From: Paramarasmius palmivorus
Lineage: Eukaryota; Basidiomycota; Agaricomycetes; Agaricales; Marasmiaceae
Assembly: GCA_037176845.1 (NCBI GenBank)
Contig: JAYKXP010000087.1
Span: 124,001-188,000 of the forward strand
DNA length: 64,000 nucleotides
Reading direction: 5' to 3'
In this document: one piece after another, positions 1 to 10,779 of the stretch
Layout of the letters: each line of letters begins with the position of its first letter
How positions within the stretch are numbered: position 1 is the first letter of the stretch
Notes under the pieces: model-generated
What the model was told of the DNA's origin: nothing
The model's database searches: none
The model's input: only the letters and a program-made list of their open reading frames with translations
Position numbers and translations under genes: made by a program

Positions 1-1338
1 AAGTCTTTTCAGCACTTCGTGGGTTGTGGCACGATGCTCCTCCATGGTCGCACTGTAGATGAGGATGTCATCCAGGTATACTGCTACCTTGCCCTTGGCA
101 ATGAGGTCTGCGAAGATGGAATTCATGAGGGCCTGGAATGTTGCTGGGGAATTGGTGAGGCCAAAGAACATGACTTGTGGTTTGAATAGGCCTCGACTGG
201 TGGTGAATGCTGCTTTCCACTCATCTCCTTCCTTGATGCGCACGTTGTTGTATCCCCACCGAACATCCAGCTTGGTGAAGTACTTGGCACCTTTCAGGCG
301 GTTGATGATGTCGGTAGCTAAAGGAAGGGGGTATCGATTCTTGACGGTGAATTCATTGAGCTTGCAGTAGTCCTGTACGAACCGGAGTTTCCCATCCTTC
401 TTCTTGACAAAGAAGACTGGAGAGGCGAGGGGCGACTTGGATGGAACTATGTATCCCTTGCGCAGGTTTTCTTCCAGAAAGGTATCCAGCTCGGTTTGCT
501 CATTGACCGACATGGGGTATACTTTGGATCGGATAGTCTCTGGGGCATCGGGCTTGAGGTCGATGGTGTGGTCCCAGGGTTTGTGCTCAGGCAGTCGATG
601 GGACTCTTCCTCCGAAAACACCTTGCGGTATTGGTGGTACTCCTCAGGCACGATCTCCTCCATGCTCTTCTTCTCCTTCCTTTTTGACTCCTCAAATGCC
701 AGCTCTGCTGCATACGTCACTCCTGCTGCCACCCATAGTTCGTCGCTTGCATGCTCCAACACCCCATCTTTCTGCCACTGCCTACGCTGTCTTCTGTTGC
801 CTTTGATCTGCTCCCACCGCTTTGTCTCCTCTATCTGGCACTCTTCTTCTTGCTCTTCCTCTATTTTGATTTTCATCACGCCTTTAGCCCAGTTGATGGC
901 AGGGTTCACCTTTCTCAGCCAAGGTAGCCCTAGCACCACGTCCTCGGGGCCCAGGTCAGTGATCAGCAACTCTACTTCCTCCTCGTGCTCTCCGATCTTC
1001 ATCCTCAATCTAGCAAACTCCTCAATACTCCCTGCACGATTCCGACTCCCATCGATATTGTAGAGTGGAATCTGCCTTCGCAGGCAGTATCTTTCAACAC
1101 GTTGCTCTTCCACCCATCTCCTTCCAATGAACAGCCCAGTAGCTCCACTGTCAATCATGGCTACTACATCCTTTTCTCGATTGTGTCCTTTCAAGCGCGC
1201 GCGTATGTGAAAATGGTTTTCATTTTTGTTGACAACTGGGATAGATATTGTACATGATGAAACAGAATCATACGACGACGGCGAGGTGGAGATAAAAGAT
1301 GTATTTGGGGGTGCGACTCTTGTAGCCTTAGGAGACAC
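1..1338 (-). CDS. Ty3/gypsy pol: retropepsin and reverse transcriptase (partial)
   Basis: The minus strand is open from about 1338 to the window edge. In order it encodes an aspartic protease with the active-site string DSGATG (about 1139-1154), a linker rich in Glu/Lys, and a reverse transcriptase with the primer-grip-like region, FGLTNSPATFQ and the catalytic YLDDILIYS (about 52-80). This order is that of Ty3/gypsy pol; RNase H and integrase would lie to the left, outside the window. The protease matures Gag-Pol in the particle and the RT copies the genomic RNA. The pol frame is -1 relative to the gag fragment that ends at 1344, so the two are probably joined by -1 frameshifting. I saw no stop in the pol part shown, but the upstream gag is split, so the copy cannot make a normal Gag-Pol. 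Confidence 0.93.
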   Translation of the reverse strand, partial: MSPKATRVAPPNTSFISTSPSSYDSVSSCTISIPVVNKNENHFHIRARLKGHNREKDVVAMIDSGATGLFIGRRWVEEQRVERYCLRRQIPLYNIDGSRNRAGSIEEFARLRMKIGEHEEEVELLITDLGPEDVVLGLPWLRKVNPAINWAKGVMKIKIEEEQEEECQIEETKRWEQIKGNRRQRRQWQKDGVLEHASDELWVAAGVTYAAELAFEESKRKEKKSMEEIVPEEYHQYRKVFSEEESHRLPEHKPWDHTIDLKPDAPETIRSKVYPMSVNEQTELDTFLEENLRKGYIVPSKSPLASPVFFVKKKDGKLRFVQDYCKLNEFTVKNRYPLPLATDIINRLKGAKYFTKLDVRWGYNNVRIKEGDEWKAAFTTSRGLFKPQVMFFGLTNSPATFQALMNSIFADLIAKGKVAVYLDDILIYSATMEEHRATTHEVLKRL

Positions 1339-1343
1339 CCCTT

Positions 1344-1781
1344 CTAAAAACGCTGCTCGGCACAAATGGTGGCGATCTGCATCTGGAGCTGCTCCATTTG
1401 CGCAATGAGAGCGTCCAGACCCGTTGATGGTGCAGTCTGAGCTGGAGTTGGGGTCGTTGGGGCTGCAGCAGGTGGAGCCGGTAGCGCCTGTTCGGTGGTA
1501 GGTGTTTCAGTGGCGGCAACACGCTGTCCACTCGTCCCACGAGGTCTTCCTAGCCACTTGTTGAAACAGACTGCTTCCCGGTGTCCATTTCTGCGGCACC
1601 AGCTGCAGATCTCCCTCTCATGGCCCCCATCACGTTGCCGGTGCTCTGTCGAACCACAGCCAAAGCACTTGCCATTCATCAGGCGAAGCCAGTCTGCACA
1701 GGTACGGTTAGCGTCGATGTCCATGGCATTGGGGTCACGTGTTGGAAATGTTGGTGCTGGCACAGCGGCAGGAAAGGGCGA
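1344..1781 (-). pseudogene. Ty3/gypsy gag, C-terminal nucleocapsid fragment
   Basis: This is the 3' piece of a gag gene separated from its 5' piece (3656-4451) by an inserted LTR. It carries PRDPNAMDID-type linker sequence common in fungal gypsy Gag, a degenerate cysteine cluster, then a canonical CX2CX4HX4C zinc knuckle (C-S-W-C, His, Cys). A Pro/Ala/Thr-rich stretch and a short helix follow, and the frame stops with TAG at 1344. The zinc knuckle packages element RNA. The original start lies beyond the insertion, so this piece alone is not a gene; the methionine-initiated frame that starts at 1871 begins inside the inserted LTR. Confidence 0.88.
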
Positions 1782-3655
1782 TGATATGGTCCAAAATATA
1801 AATCGCGTATCTAGACAAATATTCTTGCCTTCAACAAGTTTTAATACACTTGATAAGGGAAACAAGAGCACTAGTGTGAGCCCGAGCAGCTAGTGAAAGC
1901 AGACTTAGGCTCTAAGAAAGAGTAGCTAGTTGTCTATACGCTTGTTCATGGATCGTATGATCAGGCTATGGTAGCTGGGGACTTAGCCATGCATGCTAGA
2001 TGTGTCTGAAAACTGTAGGACTGTCTATACTAGAAAGACAGTTGTCGTGTCATCTATAGAAACACTATGGAATTGGCTATAGACTTCTTATGAGGCTATA
2101 CAACTGATCTGGAAGAGTTGTTGCGACTAGAGACCTTGAATAATGTCTGCGACCAAGGGGATTTGAACTTGGCACAGAATAGACGCATAGGCGTAAAGAC
2201 ACATTGTTGACTGACCAGTCTAGACGCTGGCAGGATATGATGGAAAGAGGATCTTCCACTCTAGGAGGAAGCGCGCGTGTTGCAGCTTGGATTAATCCGA
2301 AGCTCTCAGCATAGCTTAGTAAAATCAACGAGATCTGAAGCTAGACGGCCAAAGATCGACTTGATAAGCAAGCAAGGTTTTAGGGTTTATGCTAGCCGCT
2401 TACTATAAGCGAGTTACTTGCCCAGGACATTTCAGACTCATCGCCGAAAGGTGTAGATCTGAAACCAACCAGAAAATTATATCTCAGAGGAGAGACTGTA
2501 CCTTTCCCCTGGCTAGATGAAGTTCTAGCTAGGAATGGTGATAGAATTACGCATTCTTGAACCTAGAAGAATATAGAAGAATAGACTCTAAGGGAGGGAC
2601 TCGAAGGGAAGATGTCTAGGCAGTTCCTGACGAATATCCGATACCAAGGAGAGCCGTCTCCGCTCAACAGCTATGTACCATGCGGTCTAGCAAGAGTGAA
2701 TCAGCACAAGGAAGAAGGATAGTCCACCAAGCGATTTCCGACGTGGAGCTAGCCAAATATTTGGAACTGCTTTCAGGACCAAAATGCGAATAAACCCAGA
2801 ATATGGACGAAAGATCGTCTAAAAAGAATATTTCATTTCCTTCTTAAGTAGTTCTATACCTTGTATGGGCAGCGAGCCATCGGAATCATAGCTAGAAGTA
2901 TGTATCTGTAGATTATGGGTAAATAGGACAGCTAGAGGGTATATAAGCTGGCCCATTTCGATACGAAAAGGCAAGCAAGTAGATCCCCCCACTGTCAGAT
3001 AGCACAGAGCAATCAACGACTTTGGAACTTGACTTCAGAGAATATTTAAGAATATACCCCACCTGACACAGAGTCAGTGATTTGCTACTTGTATAGCTGT
3101 GATAAGCATACAGTAGTCTCTTGAATAGAACGTACTGAGTTGCGTCTAGACGGGATTTGACTTAACCACCGAGGTTTGGAGTACTAGGGACTCCCACCTA
3201 AGTTGAGGTACTGAGGACAGAGGGCCTCCTACCTAAGTTTGAGATATAGAGGACAGAGGGCCTCCTTATCTATTGTAACTGAAGTATTGTGGACAGAGGG
3301 CCACCTTATTGTTTTGGCACTGAGGACTGAGGGCCTCCCATTGCCACACATTGGTCATTGTTGAACTTGTTTGGAATTGATCCAGTTTGGATATTGAAGA
3401 GGCTAGCTGCACTTGGGCACTATCCTGTTGCATTTTGTTGATTTCTTTGTTCATTGGATACGAATATATACCTTATACCTTTCTCTATACCATGCACCTT
3501 TGTTGTTTGTTGGTCTAGATCAAGTACTAGAGTGTCTATAGCGATAATACATCGTTTCTTGATCTTACTACCGTGCGGAACCTTTGCCAACGCCAAGCCA
3601 TCCTCGCACAAAAGAGGTTGAGTTGTGTTTTGTTGTCTCTAGACGGCCTTACACC
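1782..3655 (+). repeat. Solo LTR inserted into gypsy gag
   Basis: About 1.87 kb of non-coding DNA separates two halves of one gag gene. It begins TGATATGG and, some 90 bp in, carries the string ACTAGTGTGAGCCC followed by AGCTAGT, then CTGAAAACTGTAGG. The same ordered motifs lie at the same distance from the ends of the LTR at 6874 and of the LTR pair at 46161/52007, so this is a diverged member of that family. The right end, near ACACCA at 3655, is set from where gag homology resumes. No clear target-site duplication remains. There is no internal region or second LTR, hence 'solo'. Minor ORFs inside it are not supported as genes. Confidence 0.8.
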
Positions 3656-4451
3656 AATTGAACCCATTCAGCGAGGTACGTGGGGGATTGGGGAGTTGGC
3701 GGTTGCTCCAGAAGGGTCGTGGGCCTTGGGTTCGGGCTTGTGCTTCCAAACACTTTTCAGCATCATACTGACGGAAGTGGTTGTCGACCTCGATTGATGT
3801 CTGAACCAACTTGTCAAAGGTTTTGGTGCTCCTCCCAATGGCAAGGACCAACTTGTCGCGGAATGCACGACTGAGGTTATCGTAGAACCGGTCACGGAGG
3901 TCCTCTGTGGAGTAGCCGGTGCGTCCCATGAGCTCCTTGAACTTGGCTGTGTACTCTGCCACCGTCATCTTGTCCTGATGGAGAGCCTTGAGGCGGTGCT
4001 TGGCATCCTCCTTCTCGTCTATGCTCTCAAAGCGGAGCTTGAAAGCTGCCTCGAACGTGGCCCAGTTGTCACCGAATATGGGCCTTCCCAACGAGTACTC
4101 CTTCATGTAGGGAGTGGCCCAGAGAGCTGCGTCCTTTGTCATGAACGACAGCGCTGTACTAATCCACACCCGGTCGTTGCGGTAGTACTGTCCATCTGCA
4201 TCCTGGATGTTCATCTCCCTCTTGGAGTTTCATCCATAAACTGAGAATGCCGCGAGGAATCGGTGAGCATCTGCGCTGTCTCCATCTCCTGCGAACACTG
4301 CTGGCTTTTTGGAACAGCTTCGCTGGTCTGCTTTGGATGACATCTGGGTGGTGAGCACGGCCATCGAGTCAGTGAGTGCCTTTTGGCTGACAAGCAGTGC
4401 TTGCAGCAGGGTCTCATTCTGGCATTGTGCGGGAGGAGCGTTATCAGACAT
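3656..4451 (-). pseudogene. Ty3/gypsy gag, N-terminal capsid fragment, in-frame TGA
   Basis: The frame starts at 4451 with a short N-terminal leader and an AGDGDSADAHRFLAAF segment, then the retrotransposon-gag capsid domain (WISTALSFMTKDAALWATPY, later a LKALHQDKMTVAEYTAKF-type stretch). It ends in the Pro/Asn linker where the LTR interrupts it. A TGA at 4230-4232 splits the frame; the reading continues in the same frame on both sides, so it is a single nonsense change. Capsid assembles the virus-like particle. With the stop and the 1.87 kb insertion this copy is dead. Confidence 0.9.
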
Positions 4452-5130
4452 GGCAGGAAATAAGCGGGGGTCTTTGTAGATATCGTCGGCCCAGTCTAAT
4501 GGATTGTGCAGTCAGTTTGGGCAGGGGTGGGTGTCACAGTTCCACCAATAGTCGTCGTCGCGAAGATGATTGTCACGTTTGTTATCAGTGTTGTAGGAGT
4601 GTGTACAGGAGGAACAGTTGAAAGGAGGTGGGGGTGTAGCAGTTGCTGTGTCTGCCAGGGTGTGCCTTGAACGAGGTTGACGCTACCAGGTCAACGGCAT
4701 TCACTGAGATCTTGACCTAATGTGAGGGCAAACCAACTACCTCTCTACAGATAGCGGTGCTGAGCGATGATGATAAGGAAAAGGGAGTGATCCGGCGTAG
4801 GCACAAGGCACTATACGATGTTGAGCAGGCAGACACAAGTCAGATACTAGCCCAAATGACCAAGTTAGCATAACTAAAGGAATAAAATACAAGATGACTT
4901 GCCTAGCCCAAATGACCAAGAGGTCAAGATGGGGAACTAGGCATCTACAGCTACGGTTTATATGTGAAGAGTCTGTCTCGGCGAGAATTGTACAAGTAAA
5001 CAATCAGAATGATATGGAAAGATGTAGAACAATGGAAGAATGATGTGGAATGTTCCGGTGGATGAGAGGCTGTACGCGATATAAGTGGAAAATGATAAGA
5101 TGAAGATAAGAAAATAGATAAGGGGACTTA
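4452..5130. other. Leader of the gypsy element and hAT 5' flank; no gene seen
   Basis: Between the divergently oriented gag and hAT coding regions I see no coding region. The 5' LTR of the minus-strand gypsy element should lie here, but I could not delimit it because its partner LTR is outside the window. A short direct repeat of GCCCAAATGACCAAG occurs at about 4851 and 4909. Confidence 0.4.
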
Positions 5131-5136
5131 GAGAAA

Positions 5137-6557
5137 TGAAAGGAAAAAGCTACGCTCCATCACAGAACCTATTGCCAAGAAGACACAGACTGAGAAGGCA
5201 ACTCCAGCGCAGCAGGATATGGAGTTTAAATCCAAGTATGAGGGAAAGAATGATGAAGAAATTCTAGGTATGTTGTCTGTGACGTTGGGCATATCAGCAT
5301 AAACTGACCTACCTTACAGTTGAACAGATAAAGACATGGGCTAATACTTCCACATATAACCACTATAACATGGGGAAGATTGACATCATTACTGAGGGGG
5401 GAGTAGTGAAGTATCGCTTTTGGTGTAAAATGTATGTGGCATCTATTCCGTGTTGCTCTCATCATTGTGACCATAATTTCTTCAGCCAACCAAGCACCTC
5501 AATAGTACAAGCACGCTACAACAATTCCACGAGTAACCTTGCGCGTCATGTTCAACTTTGCACTGAAAAGGTCATTCCCAGTAACCAGGCCATCACGCAG
5601 TATACAAATGGTTGCAACTATGACCACAGACAATTTCACTTGGAAACCACGTTCTGGATGGCTGAGAGTGCACACCTCTTCTTATCCATCAAGGACAAAT
5701 GATTAAAACAAATGTTCCACATCACCAACTCCAAGGTAGAACTCCTCGCAGCAGATGCTGTTTCTCAGGACATTCAAGACGTGTACCACATGGCAATCCC
5801 ATATCTTGCAGCCAAGCTTCAAAGTTATCTGGGTTTTCTTCACCTCTCATTTGATGGCTGGACTGCTGTCAATGTTCTTTCCTTTCTCAGCCTCTGGGTC
5901 CATTTCCTTGACCACCATACAATGGTGTCAATTCCTCTTGATTTTATCCCATAGGTATCTTTACATCCCCTATTAGATTTCATCTAATGTTCCTTGTAGA
6001 CAAAGAGTGTCACACTGGAGAGTATCTCTCAGACAAGGTCATCCAATGTGTCAAATTATTCAAGATTGAAGAGAAGATCTTTGAGTTAGTTGGTGACAAC
6101 ACCTTGAATAATGATGTGATGATCGAGCTGCTCAGGAAGAAGCTGCCGAATGGTCACTGCGGCCCAACAACTCAGGTTAGATGCTTGCTACACATCTTCA
6201 ATCTAATCACCAAGGTATGTCAACTTTGTCATGAGTTGCTCATTTCCCCAGACCCTGACCACAATTCTTGCAGGCTATAGTCTCTCCTTTCACCGCACGC
6301 AGCAAGCCAGCTGCTTCTGATGATGATCTTGATGACAAAGATGTTGAAGGGGAAGTAGATGATGAAGCAGCTGAAGAGGATGAGCAGGCGGATGAGCCTG
6401 CTGATGACAACATCATGCCTGGGCAAGAAGATCCTCTGTGTGACCTTGAAGATAAAGAGACATTGGATGTTATCGTATCAGAGATAGAGGAGTTGTTGAA
6501 GGAGAGAGATATTGTTTTACCTGACATCTCTAACGAGGATTTTGCATCAGCACAATG
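5137..6557 (+). pseudogene. hAT-family transposase, N-terminal half, broken
   Basis: Spliced reading of the plus strand gives a BED-type zinc-finger region (FWCK ... TSNLARHVQLC). A DIQDVYHMAIPYLAAKLQ / LSFDGWTA segment follows, which is the DGWT start of the RNase-H fold. Next come GDNTLNNDVMIELL and TTQVRCLLHIFNLITK, matching the 'CDNAxNND..RCxxHxxNL' core of hAT transposases, and then the long acidic loop (Asp/Glu-rich, 6313-6480) usual before the C-terminal half. Introns are likely at 5268-5321, 5429-5495, 5955-5986 and 6213-6273. An in-frame TGA at 5700-5702 sits where the family has coding sequence. Homology stops near 6557 and no C-terminal dimerisation domain was found, so it is dead. 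No intact start was found. Confidence 0.85.
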
Positions 6558-6873
6558 TAGTGGTTGTTTCCCGGTAATAGACTCTAAGTCTACCAACAAC
6601 TAACTCTAACTAAACACACACTAAACAGCTATATGCTGTTCACTCTAACTTCTTCCAATCACCAGTAAGTCCTACTGCGTGTAGTACAGTGTTAACTGTT
6701 TGATAGTATGTAGACTCTAATCAAGAACCACAAGTGTGTTCAGGACTAGAAGAGGGACAGAACCTCTTACGTCAAATACTAAGCTGGGGTGTTACTAGCA
6801 AAGCTAACAACAAGTCACTAATGCGACTTAGATACAAGATGCCTAGTGAACTAGGGCTTTTAAAAAGAGTCGT
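6558..6873 (+). other. Remnant between hAT and LTR, probably LTR-element internal DNA
   Basis: This 316-bp piece lies between the break in the hAT gene and the TGATACACC start of the following LTR. It has a short open frame (6734-6955) running into the LTR but no recognised domain. It may be the last part of an element's internal region, which would make the LTR at 6874 a 3' LTR rather than a solo one. There is a purine-rich run AAAAAGAG just before the LTR, weak for a polypurine tract. Confidence 0.35.
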
Positions 6874-8745
6874 TGATACACCTGACTTTAATCACTTCTT
6901 TTTTGAACACAAATACACTAGTTTTGCACTTTATCATTGTTGCATAAACCCATAATGGTTATAGAAGGACTAGTATGAGCCCTGAATAGCTAGTCATTGG
7001 ACGGAAGGTGTTTTAGGTGGTTATATTAGTGGATCATGGTACACAGTACGCCCCACATGGGTATCTGACCACCACTATTACTTCTACCAGTGATTGTTGA
7101 AGTGCAATCACCTCCTGAAAACTGTAGGGAGAAGGTCCATAAGTGAATTCACTACAGACTACGCCTAGATCACCTACCGGACGCACCAAAGGGATTCTTT
7201 CAAGTTAATTTACCCCTTCATACACACCAGAGAGTTATACTGGCTCGGGCATCACTCGGGACTGATGGCAGAAGGGGAAACTGATCGGAAATCACCAATG
7301 CCAGATATGGCAAGGGTCTAGAGACCTGTCAGCTGAAGTTGAACCTATTGATCGGAGTGGAGGCAAAGCTGTTCAAACCGTTGTTACAGTGGCGGAAGCA
7401 GATTCCCTCTGATATACCTTATTAGAATACGTCCACATGGAGTGGATAGGAAAATTTAGAGGCAGTGTTATGTGGAGGAACAGTGTTGAGCAATGAGGAG
7501 CTCAGGAGGACCCTGCCAGGCCTCTGATTGGTGGAAAAGCGCTTGGCACATGGAAAAGAAAATTTTATAAAGGCTAAACACCTACCCGTCAGCCAGGATT
7601 CAACTCCTGTACCTTAAAACAGAGTGTTACCACTCGCTCGTCACGCTATTTGCGCCATATATGGAGGTTGTGACCTATAGATTTCCCTGATATGTATATT
7701 TTCTTGTTGTATCTCTCTCCTGACTCTGTTTCATCTCTTTTCTGTCTCGTTCCGCAGTTATTCTGACTCAGATTACCTATTATTTAGTTTATTCACCTTG
7801 GACAGTATAAAAAAGGACACCAAATGTACGGGGACTGCAGAGGATTCTGCCCCCCCACTTGTATATTATGTGTTGTATGTGGTTATCGTACAAATAGATT
7901 GCTATTGTCTGATCAGAACTCTACCCAAGTCAGGCCCTAGCCTTATTGAGAAGACTAGTTGAGATCTTACTGCAGACAAGAACTTGAGAGGTCGCGATAA
8001 AGACCAAGTTATTGGCTTTGTGTATTGCTCTACACTTCTCCTATTAGTGAAACTTTATACTAGTTTGTCTTGGTGACGTTCTGGAAGTGTTTTAACCAGT
8101 TGGGTTACACTTTAGCATCGTAGACCTCAGTTTTGGTAATTGAGCTTCCTTGCTTGCATGCTTTATAGAAGACTGTTTTGGTGGCTGTTTTCCAGCAGTT
8201 GTGCTGTAGTTTTACCTTAGAGAGAGTCAGATCACTTGAGGCAGTTTAGATTGAACCAAGATCAGCTTCATATAGCCCTTAGCACCTTATTTCTGAGCTT
8301 ATAGAAGCAAGAACAACCCTACTACGCATCTATACAGGTGTACTTTCCTAGAACTTCAACGAATAGAAGTGATTTTACCCCTCTTGAGACCAAGCTTGAG
8401 TAGATATCTCTAAGCACAGCAACTCTGATCATGCTGAACCACACTTGCACAACTACACCACAGTAGAGTGCTTTTGTACACTGAGAGCAGTCATAGTATT
8501 AGGTGATTTCACTGAAACTAAGTGGTATTACTGTCTGGTTGGTTTCCATGTTGTATAGTGTGCCCACTTCATGAGTTGAAGTGCCACATAGTGTTTCCTA
8601 TCCCCCAGTCCATACCCTTCAAGTCTAAGGCTTTGCCTTTCGACTTGTAACCTTATAATCACTACCTGATCGTATCCCCTACCTTGCCAAGTGTCATTGA
8701 GCTCGCACAGTTGTGTTTTGGTTGTTTTGTGTTGGTGTGGTTTGT
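6874..8745 (+). repeat. LTR, same family as 1782 and 46161, plus orientation
   Basis: It begins TGATACACCTGACTTTAAT, which matches the start TGATACGCCTGACTTTTAAT of the young element's LTR read on the minus strand. At about 85 bp it has GGACTAGTATGAGCCCTGAA and AGCTAGTC, then CACATGGGTATCTG and CCTGAAAACTGTAGG, all shared in order. A TATA-like TATAAAAAAGG at 7807 could be the element's core promoter. The right end, around 8733-8755 in a TTTGTGTTGTGTG-rich stretch, is approximate. Length of about 1.87 kb agrees with its relatives. No second LTR or gag lies next to it. Confidence 0.82.
7580..7660 (-). other. tRNA-like segment inside LTR (antisense to the element)
   Basis: On the minus strand the sequence reads like a decayed tRNA. 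There is a perfect 5-bp stem with a 7-nt loop, CAGGA-GTTGAAT-CCTG (7593-7609 on the plus strand as its complement), resembling a T-arm whose loop fits a B-box. Upstream lies an A-box/D-arm-like GCGTGACGAGCGAGTGG. The anticodon arm is poor. Equivalent T-arm-like motifs sit in the other two LTRs of the family (2153-2172 and 53086-53101). It is not an intact tRNA gene by eye. Confidence 0.4.
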
Positions 8746-9779
8746 GTTGTGTGCAGTGTTAGTTTCATGTGCCTTCACATAGCTTGCCTTCTAGCCCAGC
8801 ACCCTGAGTCACCTGCCAACAGTTTACAGACTTCACATTGAGACGCTTAAAGCCATGGCCAAAGTTGATGCCAAGCTACCACCAGGTCATGATGGAGCTC
8901 TTTAAGTTTGCATCATGTGTCACATCCTCTTTGTGAGCAAAAAAAATGTATCTCACTGAGTATTGTTTTTAGGGGCCATGATGTAGGCATGAAGAAACAA
9001 TGCATTGTGTTTGACTTTGGAGACTGTGATGATGATGATGATGATGATGATGAATGGCATGGAACTAGTGATTGTGATGTATTTGAGAAGTCTATTGAGA
9101 GTGAACAGCTGGATAGCAATGCTACTGCTGGAGAGGTGGTGGCAGATGGAGATGAGGAGCCCATTGGAGAGACTGGTTGTGAACAGTGACATCTTTCACT
9201 CACTCACTGAAATACCAGATACCAAGAATACATTCTTTTGTTTAACTGTTTAGCATAGCTTTCTCATACAAGTAATGTTAATCATTTATCATCATTATAG
9301 AGTGAAATCAAGATTAATTTATAAAAATATGGTGTTTGCAGGTTTGTCAGAATTCATGAGAATAATCATAAAGTCATTGGGGACCTAGCAAATCACAGCA
9401 AATAACACTGATGTATTGACCCAGTATAAATTTCTGCATATTTGCAAAGGAAGTTTTTCCTAATGTCTATGTACACTAGAACTAAAGGCTACATTGCAGT
9501 CTTACCTTCAGAGCCACCTCTCTGTTCTTGCTATTTCACTACCTCAAAACTACACCCTGTATTCCTTGCCAAATACAACATTCAACACCTATACTCATGC
9601 ACTGGGCTTAAATACAACAACTGTCCATCCTGCCTGGAGCTTTCAGTGGCTGCTCACATCAATTTCACACTGACATCTACCACTGAATCTAAATCCAAGC
9701 TCTCAAAACTCAACAACAACTACACCCACAGGTATCTGAGTTGGAGGCATTGATAAAGTGAATTATGGGCTATTACTAG
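8746..9779. other. Unassigned spacer with short ORFs
   Basis: Two short open frames occur (8908-9189, acidic with an Asp run encoded by a GAT microsatellite, and 9442-9753). Neither shows a domain I recognise or a clear intron-linked partner. This stretch may be the remaining 3' flank of the hAT element, because it lies just beyond the inserted LTR, but I could not align it to a hAT C-terminus. Confidence 0.35.
9028..9053 (+). repeat. GAT trinucleotide microsatellite
   Basis: About 26 nt of perfect GAT repeats, encoding a short poly-Asp run in one frame. Confidence 0.95.
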
Positions 9780-10779
9780 TAAGGCCCAGCGCGGGTGCAC
9801 GGGAATTTAGCGGGTAGCGGGAATTCCCGTATGCGGGTACGGGTGTGGGTGAGAATTTCCAAACCCGTACACCCACCAATAACCCGCATGATATCAGCCA
9901 AAATCTGAAAACTGACATATCTCCCTCAATTCTAGATGAAATCCCAAGGTATCTTTTGTATTCACCGTCGATTCAGGTCCCATAGACATCGCTCCACTCC
10001 CCCCAACGTCGCTGCGTCGAGCGAATTCGGTATGCCTACCCCTTCCTCAATATCAGCCAAAATCTAAAAACTGACATATCTCCCTCAATTCTAGATGAAA
10101 TCCCTAGGTTTCTGTTGTAATCACCGTCGATTTATGTCCCCTAAACATCGCTCTACTTCCCCTAACGTCGCTGTGTCGAGCGAATTCGGTATGCATACCA
10201 CTTCCTCAATATCAGCCAAAATCTGAAAACTAACATATCTCTTCCAATTCTAGATGAAATCCCAAGGTCTCTTTTGTATTCACCGTCGATTTAGGTCCCA
10301 TAAACATCTTTTCACTCCCCCCAACGTCGCTGCATCAAGCGAATTCGGTACGCCTACCCCTTCCTCAATATCAGCTAAAATCTAAAAACTGACATATCTC
10401 TCTCAATTCTAGATGAAATCCCTAGGTTTCTTTTGTAACCACCGTCAATTTATGTCCCCTAACCATCGCTCTATTCCCCCTAACGTCACTGCATTGAGCG
10501 AATTTGATATGCCTCAATATCAACTAAAATCTCAAAACTAACATATATATGTAAATAGAAATGAGAGATGCATATACCTGTAAATATTAGTATGTTAATG
10601 TGTAATTACATCGTATTTCTACCCAACAATGAGCTACGTTTTGACTTTGAGTGCCGGGAAACCTGGCGGGTTACGGGTTTGACCCGTGACCCATGCCTCG
10701 CGGGGCGGGTGAAACCCGTGACGGGTATGGGTGTGGGTGAGCATTGAGACACCCGCGGGACCACCCGCGCTGGGCCTTA
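9780..10779. mobile_element. hAT-like MITE with internal satellite
   Basis: A 1.0 kb element is bounded by perfect terminal inverted repeats TAAGGCCCAGCGCGGGTG and its complement CACCCGCGCTGGGCCTTA. The sub-terminal regions are rich in GGGTA/ACCCG strings (9785-9860 and 10665-10765), a style seen in hAT-type MITEs. The flanks read ATTACTAG on the left and GCTATTAG on the right, a poor 8-bp target-site duplication (5 of 8). It encodes nothing. Its centre is a tandem satellite (separate entry). The right end abuts the 3' end of the minus-strand pseudogene and supplies a TAA to its last open frame. Confidence 0.85.
9890..10560. repeat. ~160-bp tandem satellite inside the MITE
   Basis: The unit starting ATATCAGCCAAAATCT recurs at 9890, 10048, 10209, 10367 and (truncated) 10518, giving a period of 150-161 bp and about 4.2 copies. 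Each contains CATATCTC...CAATTCTAGATGAAATCC, ACCGTCGATTT and a CAACGTCGCTGC...GAGCGAATTCGGTA segment. Copies differ by scattered substitutions, so the array predates the present copy or is old. Confidence 0.92.

Noticed and set aside
6734..6955. Small protein-coding gene
   Set aside because: The frame runs across the TGATACACC start of an LTR, so its 3' part is LTR sequence; no domain recognised.
7580..7660. Functional tRNA gene
   Set aside because: The T-arm and A-box-like parts are good but the anticodon arm does not pair properly and the same motif is part of a repeated LTR. Kept only as tRNA-like.
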